Of a stretch of DNA of 64,000 nucleotides, positions 52,979 to 64,000 are shown piece after piece. Source of the DNA: CAIWHR01 sp963823215 (GTDB lineage: Bacteria; Pseudomonadota; Gammaproteobacteria; Burkholderiales; Casimicrobiaceae); NCBI GenBank assembly GCA_963823215.1, contig CAWGKT010000001.1, positions 405,376 to 469,375 of the forward strand, read 5' to 3'. How positions within the stretch are numbered: position 1 is the first letter of the stretch; every line of letters starts with the position of its first letter. Below the pieces are notes generated by a model. It was not told the origin of the DNA. It was given only the letters and a program-made list of their open reading frames with translations, and made no database searches. A program made the position numbers and the translations under genes.

Positions 52979-53764
52979 ATGTCGCGGTATGCCATCACAC
53001 TGTCGCTCGCCGCCTTGCTCGTTTCCTGTGCCACGCCTCCCATGATCCCCTCCGCCGCCATCGCCGACCTCGCCCCCACCGGAAGGATCCGGGCCGCGAT
53101 CAATTTCGGAAACCCCATTCTGGCAACGAAGGATGCGGCCGCCGGGGAGGCCCGGGGCGTCTCCGTCGACCTCGCGCGCGAGCTCGCGCGGCGCCTCGCG
53201 GTTCCCGTCGAACTCGTCACGTTCAACACGGCCGGCGAGGTGGTCGATGCGTTCAAGGCCGGCAGGATCGACGTCGGGTTCGTCGCCATCGACCCGGCGC
53301 GGGCCGTCGACATCAGCTACACCGAGGCCTACGTGGTCATCGAAGGCGCGTATCTCGTGACGCGCGAGTCGCCGATCCGCAGCAACGCGGAAGTCGATCG
53401 CGCCGGCACGCGGGTCGTGGTCGGCGCCAAGAGCGCATACGACCTCTACCTGTCGCGCGAACTGAAGCACGCGACGATCGTCCGCGCGCCCTCTTCGCCC
53501 GCCGTCACGGATTTCTTCGTGGCGCAAAAGCTGGACGTCGCGGCCGGGGTTAAGCAGCAGCTCGAAGCGGACGCGAAGCGCCTGCCCGGCCTGCGTCTGC
53601 TCGACGGCCGTTTCATGGTCATCAACCAGGCGATGGGAACACCGCGCGGCCGCGACGCCGGAGCCCAGTACCTGCGCGATTTCGTTGCGACGATGAAAAC
53701 CTCCGGCTTCGTCGCGGAGGCGCTGAAGCGGCACGGAATCGAGGGCGCGGCGGTCGCGCCATGA
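52979..53764 (+). CDS. Solute-binding lipoprotein, PBP family 3
   Basis: 261-residue type II periplasmic binding protein. Lipobox LLVSC at about residues 13-17, then TGRIRAAINFGNPILATK, DLARELARRLAVPVELVTF, and VVGAKSAYDLYLSRELK. Related to amino-acid or cystine binding proteins. No permease or ATPase is nearby; the gene overlaps ggt by ATGA, so it may bind a gamma-glutamyl peptide product or act as a sensor. ATG 52979 with ACGGAGG upstream. Confidence 0.85.
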   Translation: MSRYAITLSLAALLVSCATPPMIPSAAIADLAPTGRIRAAINFGNPILATKDAAAGEARGVSVDLARELARRLAVPVELVTFNTAGEVVDAFKAGRIDVGFVAIDPARAVDISYTEAYVVIEGAYLVTRESPIRSNAEVDRAGTRVVVGAKSAYDLYLSRELKHATIVRAPSSPAVTDFFVAQKLDVAAGVKQQLEADAKRLPGLRLLDGRFMVINQAMGTPRGRDAGAQYLRDFVATMKTSGFVAEALKRHGIEGAAVAP

Positions 53765-55557
53765 GGTGGGGCCGGCGGTCAAGCGCTTCGCGGCAGCGCA
53801 ACGCGCGCGACGACGCGCGGACCGCGTTGATGCTGATTCGCAACGCGCTGCGCAATGTCCTGTGCGCGCTCGCTGTGGTCGTCCTCTGCATCGATGCGCG
53901 CGCGGCGTCGCAGGCGCCCGTCGGCGCGAAGAACGGCATGGTGGTCACCAGCCAGCATCTCGCCACCCGGGTCGGTGTGGACATCCTGAAGCGGGGCGGC
54001 AACGCGGTCGACGCCGCCGTCGCCGTCGGGTACGCGCTCGGTGTCGTGTATCCCGGCGCGGGAAGCCTTGGCGGCGGCGGCTTCATGACACTCCAGTTCG
54101 CGGACGGACGCAAGACGTTCATCGATTTCCGCGAAAAGGCTCCGCTGGCGGCGACAGCCGACATGTACCTCGACCGCGACGGCAACGTCATCCGCGGCCT
54201 GAGCAGCAAGGGCTATCTTGCCGCTGGCGTACCGGGCAACGTGGCCGGGTTCGAGCTGGCGCTCGCCAGGTACGGCACGATGAAGCGTGCGGCCGTCATC
54301 GCGCCGGCCATCCGTCTCGCGCAACGCGGCTTCGTGCTGGACCAGGGCGACATCGACCTGCTTGCCATCGCCACGGCGGATTTCCGCGCCGACGCGCCAT
54401 CGGCCGCGATCTTCCTCGACAAGGGGGAGCCGTTCAAGGCCGGACAGCGCCTCGTCCAGACGGACCTCGCGCGCACGCTGCGGCGCATCGCACACAACGG
54501 AGCCGACGGGTTCTACCAAGGCCCGATCGCCGACGCCATCGTCGCATCGAGCGCGCGCGGCAAGGGCATCTTCACCAAGGCGGATCTCGCGCAATACAAG
54601 GCGCGGGAATTGGAGCCGATCGAGTGCGACTATCGCGGCTATCGCATCGTGTCGGCGCCACCGCCCAGCTCCGGGGGCGTGATCGTCTGCGAAATTCTGG
54701 GCATTCTCGAAGGCTACCCGCTGCGGGACCTCGGCTTTCGCTCTGCTCAGGCCGTGCACTACCAGATCGAGGCCATGCGGCACGCGTACGTGGATCGCAA
54801 CAGTTACCTGGGCGACCCGGATTTCGTGCGCAACCCGATCGAGCGCCTGCTGGACAAGGTTCATGCCGCGCAGATCCGCGCCGCGATCGACCCGGCCAGG
54901 GCGGGCATTTCCAGTGCCCTCAAGCCCGGCGTCGCGCCGCACGAAGGGACCAACACCACGCACTACTCGATCGTCGACAAGGACGGCAACGCCGTGGCCG
55001 TCACCTACACGCTGAACGAATGGTTCGGCGCGAAGGTGACGGTGGCGGGCACCGGCATCATCATGAACGACGAAATGGACGACTTCACCGTCAAGCCAGG
55101 CGTGCCGAACCTCTACGGCCTGGTGCAGGGTGAAGCGAATGCGATCGCGCCCGGCAAGCGGCCCCTGAGCTCGATGGCACCGACCATCGTGTCACGCGAC
55201 GGCAAGCCCGTGCTGGTCATCGGCGCGCCGGGCGGCGCCCGCATCATCACCGTGGTCGTGCACTTGATCCTCAACATGGTCGATTACGGCATGAACCTGC
55301 AGGAGGCCATCGACGCGACGCGCTTCCACCAGCAGTGGCTGCCCGAGGGCACGTCGGTCGAGGAGTTCGCGCTCTCTCCGGACACGCGCCGGATCCTGAC
55401 CGACATGGGACACAAGTTCGCCGACGGCAGGCCCTGGAGCCACGCCATCGGCATCATCGTCGGCGCGCCGTCGTTGGGCGGCACGGCGCGCGACGGCAAC
55501 CGCTTCTTCGGCGCCAACGATCCGCGGCGCAACACGGGACTGGCGCTGGGCTACTGA
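53761..55557 (+). CDS. ggt: Gamma-glutamyltransferase
   Basis: 598-residue Ntn-hydrolase precursor that cleaves itself and transfers or hydrolyses the gamma-glutamyl group of glutathione and related peptides in the periplasm. The signal-like hydrophobic segment lies at about 28-46 (ALAVVVLCIDARA). Conserved: NAVDAAVAVGYALGVVYPGAGSLGGGGF, and the autocleavage site before the nucleophile Thr in GTNTTHYSIVD. The start overlaps the preceding lipoprotein stop (ATGA); the true signal peptide may begin at ATG 53830. Confidence 0.94.
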   Translation: MRWGRRSSASRQRNARDDARTALMLIRNALRNVLCALAVVVLCIDARAASQAPVGAKNGMVVTSQHLATRVGVDILKRGGNAVDAAVAVGYALGVVYPGAGSLGGGGFMTLQFADGRKTFIDFREKAPLAATADMYLDRDGNVIRGLSSKGYLAAGVPGNVAGFELALARYGTMKRAAVIAPAIRLAQRGFVLDQGDIDLLAIATADFRADAPSAAIFLDKGEPFKAGQRLVQTDLARTLRRIAHNGADGFYQGPIADAIVASSARGKGIFTKADLAQYKARELEPIECDYRGYRIVSAPPPSSGGVIVCEILGILEGYPLRDLGFRSAQAVHYQIEAMRHAYVDRNSYLGDPDFVRNPIERLLDKVHAAQIRAAIDPARAGISSALKPGVAPHEGTNTTHYSIVDKDGNAVAVTYTLNEWFGAKVTVAGTGIIMNDEMDDFTVKPGVPNLYGLVQGEANAIAPGKRPLSSMAPTIVSRDGKPVLVIGAPGGARIITVVVHLILNMVDYGMNLQEAIDATRFHQQWLPEGTSVEEFALSPDTRRILTDMGHKFADGRPWSHAIGIIVGAPSLGGTARDGNRFFGANDPRRNTGLALGY

Positions 55558-55563
55558 AATTGC

Positions 55564-58500
55564 CTACGGGGCGCTCTCCGATGCGCCCCCGCTTGCCGGC
55601 TCGCAGAGCCCGAGGGCGTAGTCGATGGCAGCCGCGAGGTCGAACGACCGTCCTCGCTCGCGACAGGTGAGCCCTTCGTGCACCGACAGCATGGCCGATG
55701 CGGGTGCCATCTGATCCTTGATCTCCTCCTCGAGCGACGGGGCACGCGGCGCCCCGATTGCCTCGCGCGACGCGTCGGCGGCGCCGAGGAGCACGAGCGC
55801 CGAGCGCGCGTCACCGCTGCAGCGCGGCAAGTATGCCGATGTCCTCGAGCAGGAAAGCGAGCGCCCACCGGTCGTCGTAGTCGCGGTAGGCGCGAAGGCT
55901 GTCGGCGTAGTGCCGGCGCGCCGCCTCGTAGTCGCCGAGGCCCCGCGTCGCGTTGCCGAGGTTGTTGTGGCAGATCGCAACCATCCAGGCGTCGCCGACC
56001 TCGCGGTTGAGCAGCATCGACTTCTGGAACCAGTCGCGCGCCTCGGCGTAGTGCTTCTGCAGCACGGCGATCATGCCGAGACAGTTGGTCGAGTTGCCGA
56101 TGGCCCAGCGGTCGCCGATCTCGGTGCGCAGCGCGAGCGCACGCTCGTGAAACGCGCGCGAACGCTCGTAGTCGCCGCGATACTCGGCGACGATGCCGAG
56201 ATTCGACAGCAGGCTGCCCATGCTCGCCTTGTCGCCGGCCCGTTCGCGAATCGCGAGGCTCGCTTCGTAGTTCTCGACCGCCTTCGCGTAGTCGCCGCGC
56301 TGCGCCGCCACGGTGCCGACGAGGTGCAGCACCCGCCCGACGCCGCCCTCCTCGCCCAGCGACCGGAACTCGCGCGCCGCGCGATCGAGCCGCTCGAACG
56401 CCTCGTCGAAGCGTCCCTGCTTGCGCGCCACCTCGGCGAGCGCGGTCTCGCACGACGCGCGCGCGTGGTCGTCGCCCAGACTCTCCGCGAGCGCCATCGC
56501 CTCGCTATCGACCTGCTCGGCACGACGCCAGTTGCCGACGAGCTCGAGCACCTTGCCGAGCTTGAGCAGCACGTCGACGCGCGCACCTTGCTCCACCAGC
56601 GGCGCGAGCCGCTCGAAGTAGTCGATCGCGGCCGCATTCGCGTAGGAGGCCTGGGCGGCGTCGCCGGCGCGACCGAGGTACTCGCGCTTCTTCGGCAGGT
56701 TCTCGCTGCGCCAGTAGTGGTGCGCGAGCAGGTCGAGGTTGCGGTCGATCGCGTCGGCCTCGGACGCCTCGATGTAGCCGCCGACACGCTCGTGCAGCAT
56801 CGACCGGAACGCGAACGGCATGCTCTCGTAGGCGACTTCCTGCGTGACGACGTGCTTGAAGAGGTACGTCTGCTCGGCTTCCTGGTCGACGCTGACGAGG
56901 TCGCTCGTGCCGAGCGTTCGCAGGTGCTCTTTGACCTCGTCGAATGCCGCCGAGCTCGGGGTAGACGCCGGGCAGCATCGGCGCGCGGAACACGCGTCCG
57001 AGCACACTCGCCACCTTGAGCGTGCGCCGCGGCGCCTCGCCGAGCTTGTCGATGCGGCTCAGGATCAGGCTGTGCAGGCTCTCGGGCAGCTCGAGCTTCT
57101 TCAATGCCGACTCGTCCTGCGGGTCGACGCCCTGGCTGCGGATGAAGTTGAGCAGCTCCTCGATGTAGAACGGATTCCCCTGCGCCCGTGCGGTGATGAG
57201 CTCGACCAGGGCGGCCGAGGCCTCCGCGTCGGCCCCGAGCATCTGCTCCAGCTTCGAGCGGATCAGCTGCGCCGCGTGCTGGTCGATCGAGCTCGGCCAG
57301 CGCGATCTCGTCGAAATGCGGCAGGTTCTCGATGCCGAGCCCGCCGCCGACATCGGTGCTCGGACGGTACGCGAGCACGAGCAGGACGCGAGACTCGCCA
57401 GCGCGCGCGCGAGCACCTCGAGCAGATCGCGCGACAGCGGATCGAGCCAGTGGCAGTCCTCGAGCACGATGACGAGCGGCGCCTCGCTCGCCCGCGCACG
57501 GAGGCATTCGACGAGCAGCCCTTCGAGCGAGGTCTTGCGCAGCTTCGCGTCGAACGACCGCGGTGAGGTCGTTGTCGGGGATGGGCAGGTCGAGGAGCCC
57601 GCCGAGCAGCGGCGCCCGCGGCACGAGCGCCGGGTCGATCGCCGCGAGTTCGGCCTCGAGCGCCCGCACCTGCTCGTCCTCGGGCAGGCTGTCGTCGAGG
57701 CGGAACAGCGTCGACCAGACCTCGCGCCAGACGAAGTAGCTCGTGTTGGTGCCGTACGACTGGCATTCGCCGAACGCGACGACGATCCCGCGCCGTTCCG
57801 CCGCCCTCGCGAACTCGGCCACGAGGCGCGATTTCCCCATGCCTGCCTCGGCCGAAACGCCGACGATGCTGTCCACGACCGGCGAGCGCCTCGTCGAGCT
57901 TCGCGCCGATCGTGTCGAGCTCCGCCCGGCGGCCGACGATCGGCAGCTCGGAGCTCGCGCGGCTGCGCGACGCGTGCCGCTTCGAGCCGGTCAGCGCGAA
58001 CACCGACACCGGCTCGGCCTTGCCCTTCACGTGATCGGAGCGAGCTGCTCCCAGGTGAAGATGCTCGCCGGCGGCGCGGCGCACCGGTTCCGAAACGTAG
58101 ATCCGGCCCGGCGGCGCGTTCGACATGAGACGCGCCGCGAGGTTGACCGCGTCGCCGAGGCAGGTGAAGGTCTGCCGCCGCTTGTGGCCGTAGGTGCCGC
58201 TGCGCAGCCGGCCGTACGTGATTCCGATCTGGATGCCGGTGACCGCGGTCGTCGACTCGAGCTCGCGCAGCTCGAGCGCGGCGGCCGCCGCGCGCGCGGC
58301 GTCGTCCTCGTGCGCGAGCGGCGGGCCGAACACCGCGTACAGGTAGGCGCCCTTGTCGCCGAGCGTCAGGTGGAGGAGATTGCCGCCGTACGTCGTGAGG
58401 ATCCGCTGCACGCGGCGGATGAAATCGTCGAGCTTCGCGATCGCGTCGTCGTCGTTGTCGTAGTCGATGCCGCCGAACCGGACGAACAGCGGATACGCCG

Positions 58501-59363
58501 GCCGCAGCTCGGCGAGGAACTCGCCGCGTCCGGTGCGCAGGCGCTCGTAGACCGCCGGCAGCAGCCATGGCCTGACGACTTCCTCGGGCAGCGGGTTCTC
58601 GTTGCTTGTGGCCGGGGCGTCGTCCGACAGCAACCGTCATGCTCGCGATGACACCGAATTCGCGCCCGCTCTCGGCATCGACCCGAAACTCGCGGATCTC
58701 GACCCGGTCGCCCAGCGATTCGAGCGCCGACCGATCGAGCAGCACCTCGGTCCTCGCCGCGAGGTGCTCGGCCGTGGCCAGTGCGTCGATCAGTCGCCCT
58801 GCGAGGACGTCGATGAGCTGAACGTCCGGGTCGCCGACGAGGAAGCGCCGCGCCGCCCCGACGGCGACGGCGGCCTTCATCGCGAGGCGCACGCGCGTGC
58901 CGGCCGGCGTGACCACCTCGCCGAGCTGGCCCATCGTCTTCTGCATCGCGAGGGCGCAGGCGGTGGCGCGCGCGCCGTCGTCGCCGTCGAACCAGCAGGT
59001 GATCGCGTCGCCGCTGAAGTAGATGACGTGGCCGCCGAAACGCTCGAGCTCGGCGATGAGCGCGTGAAAGACCCGGTTCAGGTTGGCGGTCAGCTCCTCG
59101 GCGCCGCGCTGCGGCCCGAGCTCGTTCGCCAGCGCCTCGGTCAGCGGCGTGAAGCCCGAGATGTCCGCGAACAGCGCCGCACCGCGAACGCGGTCGGGCA
59201 TCGGGGTCCCCGTGGCGAGCGCGCGCCGGCGGTCGCCGGGGATGTAGGCTTCCAGGTTGTGGAACGCATCGCGCGGTGTTGCAGTCGCCGCATTCTCTAC
59301 AACGCTTTGCGCCGCGGACATCTGCAGCCCCACGTCAGTGGCGACAATATTGTCGCGCACCAT
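55564..59363 (-). pseudogene. Large cyclase-AAA ATPase-TPR regulator, broken by at least seven frame changes
   Basis: Reassembled in N-to-C order: a cyclase-homology domain (RVRGAALFADISGFTPLTEAL, about residues 58-78, plus FGGHVIYFSGDAITCWFDGDDG), a second cyclase domain (PLFVRFGGIDYDNDDDAI, GDAVNLAARLM), an AAA_16-like ATPase with Walker A AEAGMGKSR and Walker B LVIVLEDCHWLDPL, and about 10 TPRs to the C-terminus (near 55564). Total about 1,265 residues. The coding frame changes near 58630, 57880, 57555, 57400, 57290, 56960 and 55830; six of the seven changes have the same sign. Either a pseudogene or an error-rich stretch. The start ATG is 59363 or 59321. It converges on ggt with a 6-base gap. 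Confidence 0.75.
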
Positions 59364-59409
59364 TGTTCACGTCCGCGGGTCGCCAGGCAAGCGGATGGCG
59401 GAGGGGACG

Positions 59410-62400
59410 CTACGGGTGAATGAACTGCCCGTTGCCGCAACCGGTCGAGCCAACCTGGCTCAGATACACCCCCGCGGAACTGAACATCTGCACGCGACTA
59501 TTGCCGACTTCGGTCACCACGATGTTGTGGCTGGTCGGATCGATCGCAACATAGTTCGGCTGATTGAACTGACCATTGCCGTTGCCAGGTGTGCCGAACT
59601 GGCTTAGATACACACCCGCGGAACTGAATATTTGCATGCGATTATTACCGGAATCGACCACCACGATGTTGTGGCTGGTCGGGTCGATCGCAACGCCAAG
59701 CGGCGAATTGAACTGCCCGTTGCCGGTGCCAGGTGTGCCGAACTGGCTCAGCAACACGCCCACGGAACTGTATATCTGCACGCGAGCATTATTCGTGGTC
59801 GGTCACCACGATGTTGTGGCTGGTCGGGTCGATCGCGACCGATCGGAAAGTAGAACTGCATGGAGCGGCAGCGTGCCGAACTGGCTCAGGTACGCATAGT
59901 TGGTCAAATTCAGGCCGGAGCCGACTCGTGCGCGCCCATGTCCGCGGTACCACCAAGTACCCGCGGGAAACCGGTGCCGCGCTGATCGGTCGTGAGCCCC
60001 AGCGGGTTACTGCCGGCATCGATCGCCGGGCTGCCCGGCAGCAACGCGTGCGTGCGTGTCGGGCCGCCATTGGGGGCGAGCGGTCCCAGCATCGGATCGA
60101 TGCCTATGATGTTGCCGCTGCCGACGATGGAAATTTCGCAACTCGGACTGGGACAAATCGTCTCGATCAGCGAGTTGGTCGCGTTGACGGTGAATGACGG
60201 TATCACCGCAATATTCGTCGAAAGGTCGCTTGGTCCGGATTGGCTGTTCGCGATGATCGACGACACGAGCTTCAGCGTGGCCGCGCAAATGCATTGCTGG
60301 CGGAGGGCGGACTCGTGGCGCCTGTGGTGAACAATAGCCCGCCGGTGCGGCCCGCAGCAGCCGTATTGTTGCTGACGGTCGTGTTGTCGAGTTCGATCGC
60401 GACGTTGCCATGGGCGGACAATGCACCGGCGGTTTCGCTTACGACACTGCCCGAGATCGTGGAATTGACGATGGTGACCGCCATCGCGGTCTCCGGGGTC
60501 TGCAAGCCGGGAACATCGTTGAAGAACCTGAGGGCGCCGCCGAGCCCGGCGACACTGCCCGCCAGCTCCGATCGCTCGATCCGCAGCGACTTCGCCCGGC
60601 CGTAGAATCCGCCACCGCCATACGTGGCACCCGCCACGGGCGATACGGGGACATCGACACCGTTATCCACGATGCGCGTGTCGGTGATCGTAATGTCGGC
60701 GTCCGTGTAGGCGAGAATCGCCCCGCCCTTGCCGTTGAGCGTCGCCGGTTGCACGCGATTGCCCGCGAACACGCTGTTGGCGATGGTCACCGTGACCGGG
60801 GTGGTGCTGGTATTCGAGCAACGCTCGACAATCGCGATGGCGCCACCGCGGATCTCCGTCGCTGTGGTGGCCGACAGGGGCTTGGCGATATTGTTGTTGA
60901 ACTGCGAGTTCGTGACCGTCAGCGACTGTGCCGGATACTGGAGGTTGACGCTAAGGCCGGCGCCGGACCGGGCCTGACTGTTGTCGATGATCACCGAATC
61001 GAGCGTGAGGCTGTGTTCGGTGAAGATCGCTCCACCGCTGTTGTCCGCGTTTCGACGCGCATTCGTGAGCCGAAGACCGGAAATCGACACCAGATAATCC
61101 GGTCCGTCGAATGCAGGACAGGCCGGGTCGGTGACGAAGATCGAGAAAATGCGATTGCTGGCGTTGCCGTCGATCGTGAGGTTGCCCGCACCCGGCCCGA
61201 CGATCGTCAGCGGGCCCGAAATCTGGATCTGTCCCGAGGTCAGGCCAATGGTACCGGTCAGCCCGGGGCAAAATCGACCGTATTCGGGCCCGGCGCCAGA
61301 TTGGCTTGCAGGATGGCGTCGCGCAAGCTCCCCACGCCGCTATCGTCGGTGTTGGTGACGGTGAATGTCACCGGAACAGTCGCCGGGCTGTACTCGACGA
61401 TGAAGGCCATGGGCGCGCGAGTGCGCGTAATGCCGTCCTGGTTGAATCCGGGAAGGCTCTGCAATGCGCCGCTTCCTGTGTCATTCCATAACCCTACCGA
61501 CTTGCGGAGCTGCAGAAAGTCTTCACCAGCGGAGGAACCATTCGGCTCGTTTCCGGTGTCCCACGAGGCGAACGCTCCAGGAGGTGACGAGCCGGCAATG
61601 CCTCCGGTCCAGAAAACGCTACCGGTCTCGGGGCCGTTCACCCATCGCCACGTGCCCTCGGTGGCCGCATCCGCGCCGCCGAGCCAGGTGGACGCGGTGC
61701 TACCCGCAATGGAGGTCGATCCAAGACTGACCGTGGGATTCGCCGGGTCGAAGATGATGCCCGTATGCACCGGCTGGATACTTCGCGAGCGAATCGAGAA
61801 ATACATTCTCGGCCGGCGAGGTGGACGTCGCGAGGTAGCCCGGCACACCCAGGAATGAGCTGCCGCTCGCGACCTCCCACGCTTGCTGCCACGTGAAACC
61901 GCTGGGGTGGTAGATGAATTGATACCAGCGATCGTTGCCGCCGCTCGTGACGGTCCATTGGACGGGCGCGGCGACGGTTGCCGGTCCGTTGCCGGGCGCG
62001 TAACCGGTCGCGGTCCCGGTAATCGTCGCCGTTCCCGGGCCGACGCCGGTCGCCAGCGGATCGACGGCGGGGGCGATCGCACCGGCGGGGATGAAGACCG
62101 ATGCGGGCACCGTGACCACGGCGGTATCGCTGCTGCTCAAGGCAACCGTCATGCCACCCGCGGGCGCCAGGGTCGCCAGGGTAACGGGGAAGTCCCGCGT
62201 CTGTCCGGGAGCCAATATCACCAAGCCGACGTTGACCGTGGGCACGTCGATACTGACCGAGCCATTGCTGTAACCTGGGGCGCTGCCGGTGATCGTGGCC
62301 GCTCCGGGTCCGACGCCGGTGACGGTGAACGAGCCCGTCGTCGCCCCGGCCGCGATGGCGACAGACGAAGGCGAAACCGTTGCGACGCCGGTGCTCGAGC

Positions 62401-64000
62401 TGGTCAAGGCCACCTGCAGCCCACCCACGGGCGCCGCATCGCTGAGCGTGATCGTTCCGCCGACCGATTGGCCGATCCCGGTCTGAGAGGCCGCCAGCGT
62501 CAGCGTGATCGGCGGGTTCGAAACGGCGATCGTGACCGGCGACGGGCTGCTGTCGACGTGACCGTCGTTGCAGATCAATCGCAGCTGATACGACCCCGGC
62601 ACATCCGGCGTGAACGTCGGATTGAGGATCGTCGTGCTCGACAGCGCCCCATTGCTGCCGGAGGGCTTCGAGATGTAGCTCCACGCGCCCGTCGTGATGT
62701 CGTTGTCGGCGTCTGTGCAAGCGCCGCTCAATTGCACCAATTGACCAGTGCGCACGTTCTGATTGGGGCCTGCATTGGCGACAGGCGGATGGTTGACCGA
62801 CGCGACGACACCTTCGTACGCACCCATGTCGACTGCAGCACCCAAGGCCCGCGGGAAGCCCTCGCCACGCTGATCCGTTGTGAGCGCGAGCAGGTCGTTG
62901 TTGCCCGCATCGATCGCCGGGCTGCCCGTCAGCAATGCGTGCGTGCGCGTCAGGCCGCCATAGTCGGCAAGCGGGCCAAGCAGCGGATCGACACCCACGA
63001 GATTGCCGCTGCCGCTCGTTATCGAGCAGGTCGGGGTCGGGCAGATGTTCTGCACCAACGAATTGGCGGCATCGATCGTGAACGAGGGTATGTTGGTTAC
63101 GTCCGTACTCACGTCGATCCCGCCGCGGCTACTGCCGAGGATCGACGAGAACCAGCTTGAGCGTGGGCGGAGAATAGCGCCGCCCCTGATGGCATCGAGT
63201 TCGCAATGCCGCCAGGCAGATTGTCAGCGACCGTCGAGTTGTAGAGTTCGGCGGTCACATTGGCATGGAAGTTGATGGCGCCGCCACCCCTGTTGGTAGT
63301 GTTGCCGGACACCGTGGAATTGATTAGCCGGAAGGTGAACGCCGAAGCGGGTGCCTGCAGGTCGGCATCGTCTGCGGCGATGCTGAGCCCCCCGCCGAAG
63401 TCGGCGGAATTGCCCGCGATCTCCGACCCGATGATCGTCACGGATGTCGTCGTGGCCTGCATGCCGCCGCCCGGATAGGCGAAGCCCGCCGTCGGAATGG
63501 GCGGTTCGACGTGGTTGTCCACGATCCGCGTGTCGGCGATCGTCACCGAGGCATTGTCGTACGCCGCGATGGCGCCGCCGCGTCCTTCGAGCAGCACAGG
63601 CTGCACCCGGTTGCCGCTGAACACGCTCGACGCTATGTTCACGACGGCCGGGATGCGGGTGTCGGGACAGTAATCGTGAACAAGGAGAGCGCCGCCATTG
63701 TGGGAATTGGTGTCGCCCGCGACGACGGGCTTGGCCACGTTGTCGATGAAGCGCGAGTTCACGATCGTCAGCGTTTGCCCTGGGTATTGGACATTGAAGA
63801 CGAGCCCGCCGCCGCTCTTCGCCTGACTGTCGCGAATGGTGACGTCATCGAGCACGAGGCTCTTCGAGGTCTGGATCGCGCCGCCAGCGCTGTCGGCAAG
63901 GTTTCGGCTCCCGCGTCGCAGCGTCAGCCCGGAGATCGTGACCTGGAAATCGCTCGGCCCGGACAACGCGGGGCACGCCGGCGCGTTGTTCTCGATGATC
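59410..64000 (-). pseudogene. Mosaic surface protein with beta-helix, PKD/Ig, C-type lectin and NHL modules; frame-broken, 5' end beyond the window
   Basis: Reads right to left from beyond base 64000. Segments: right-handed beta-helix of the CSLREAI/polymorphic type (63966-63160); choice-of-anchor-Q block (DPLLGPLADYGGLTRTHALLTGSPAIDAG); PKD-like domain (PPVANAGPNQNV); three Ig-like repeats with (A/S)TGVATVSPSSV; C-type lectin-like domain (YLATSTSPAENVFL, WLGGADAATEGTWRWVNGPE, GEPNGSS-type); DDSGVGSLRDAILQAN motif; a second beta-helix; a second anchor-Q block; three NHL repeats to TAG at 59410. The frame changes at least seven times (63.13, 61.76, 61.27, 60.3, 60.05, 59.8 kb and others). Probably secreted; not expressible as assembled. 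Confidence 0.72.

Overview
The window is high-GC, densely packed proteobacterial DNA. Gene families and layout best fit a betaproteobacterium, probably Burkholderiales: a PaaN-type paa operon, a 4,5-cleavage (lig/pmd) protocatechuate cluster, a Liv-type aromatic ABC transporter, a DUF2783/FAD-monooxygenase/MBL trio, and dispersed palindromic intergenic repeats. This placement is inference from gene content, not from a marker gene. No rRNA, tRNA, CRISPR, integrase or transposase gene was seen, and no gene-free stretch exceeds 300 bases.

Layout. 1-2.5 kb (minus): DnaJ/CbpA fragment, small hypothetical, YgbA-family protein, HSL-type hydrolase. 2.6-6.7 kb (minus): MBL hydrolase, FAD hydroxylase, DUF2783 protein and di-haem peroxidase, probably one operon. 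6.9-8 kb: ChaA-like antiporter with a frame break near its N-terminus. 8-20.4 kb: phenylacetate catabolism, paaABCDE-N-G-H-I-K plus thiolase on the minus strand, with divergent paaX; neither paaF nor the PaaZ ring-opening hydrolase domain is present. 20.5-23.3 kb (minus): LysR regulator, MetE-like protein, zinc-ribbon/Sel1 membrane protein. 23.4-37.1 kb (plus): a full 4-hydroxybenzoate to pyruvate plus oxaloacetate route (pobA, ligAB, ligC, ligI, ligJ, ligU, ligK), a DUF1932 dehydrogenase of unknown role, an ABC importer and a hemerythrin protein.

37.1-46.7 kb (minus): class III cyclase with coiled coil, NhaD-type antiporter, M19 dipeptidase and a five-gene Dpp-type peptide importer. 46.9-55.6 kb: GST, DUF3750 protein, PPK2, a frameshifted OFA-type MFS gene, two small envelope proteins, a CurA-like reductase, a solute-binding lipoprotein and gamma-glutamyltransferase. 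55.6-64 kb (minus): two very large reading frames, a cyclase/AAA/TPR regulator and a mosaic surface protein, each broken by many frame changes.

The most unusual signal is a set of repeats of about 60-80 bp placed directly after stop codons and always in the same orientation as the upstream gene. At several loci they supply a stop codon, start codon or ribosome-binding site. At the dppF-like gene a repeat supplies the N-terminus and a REPIN-like inverted repeat has replaced the stop codon, so the frame runs on into the neighbouring dipeptidase gene.
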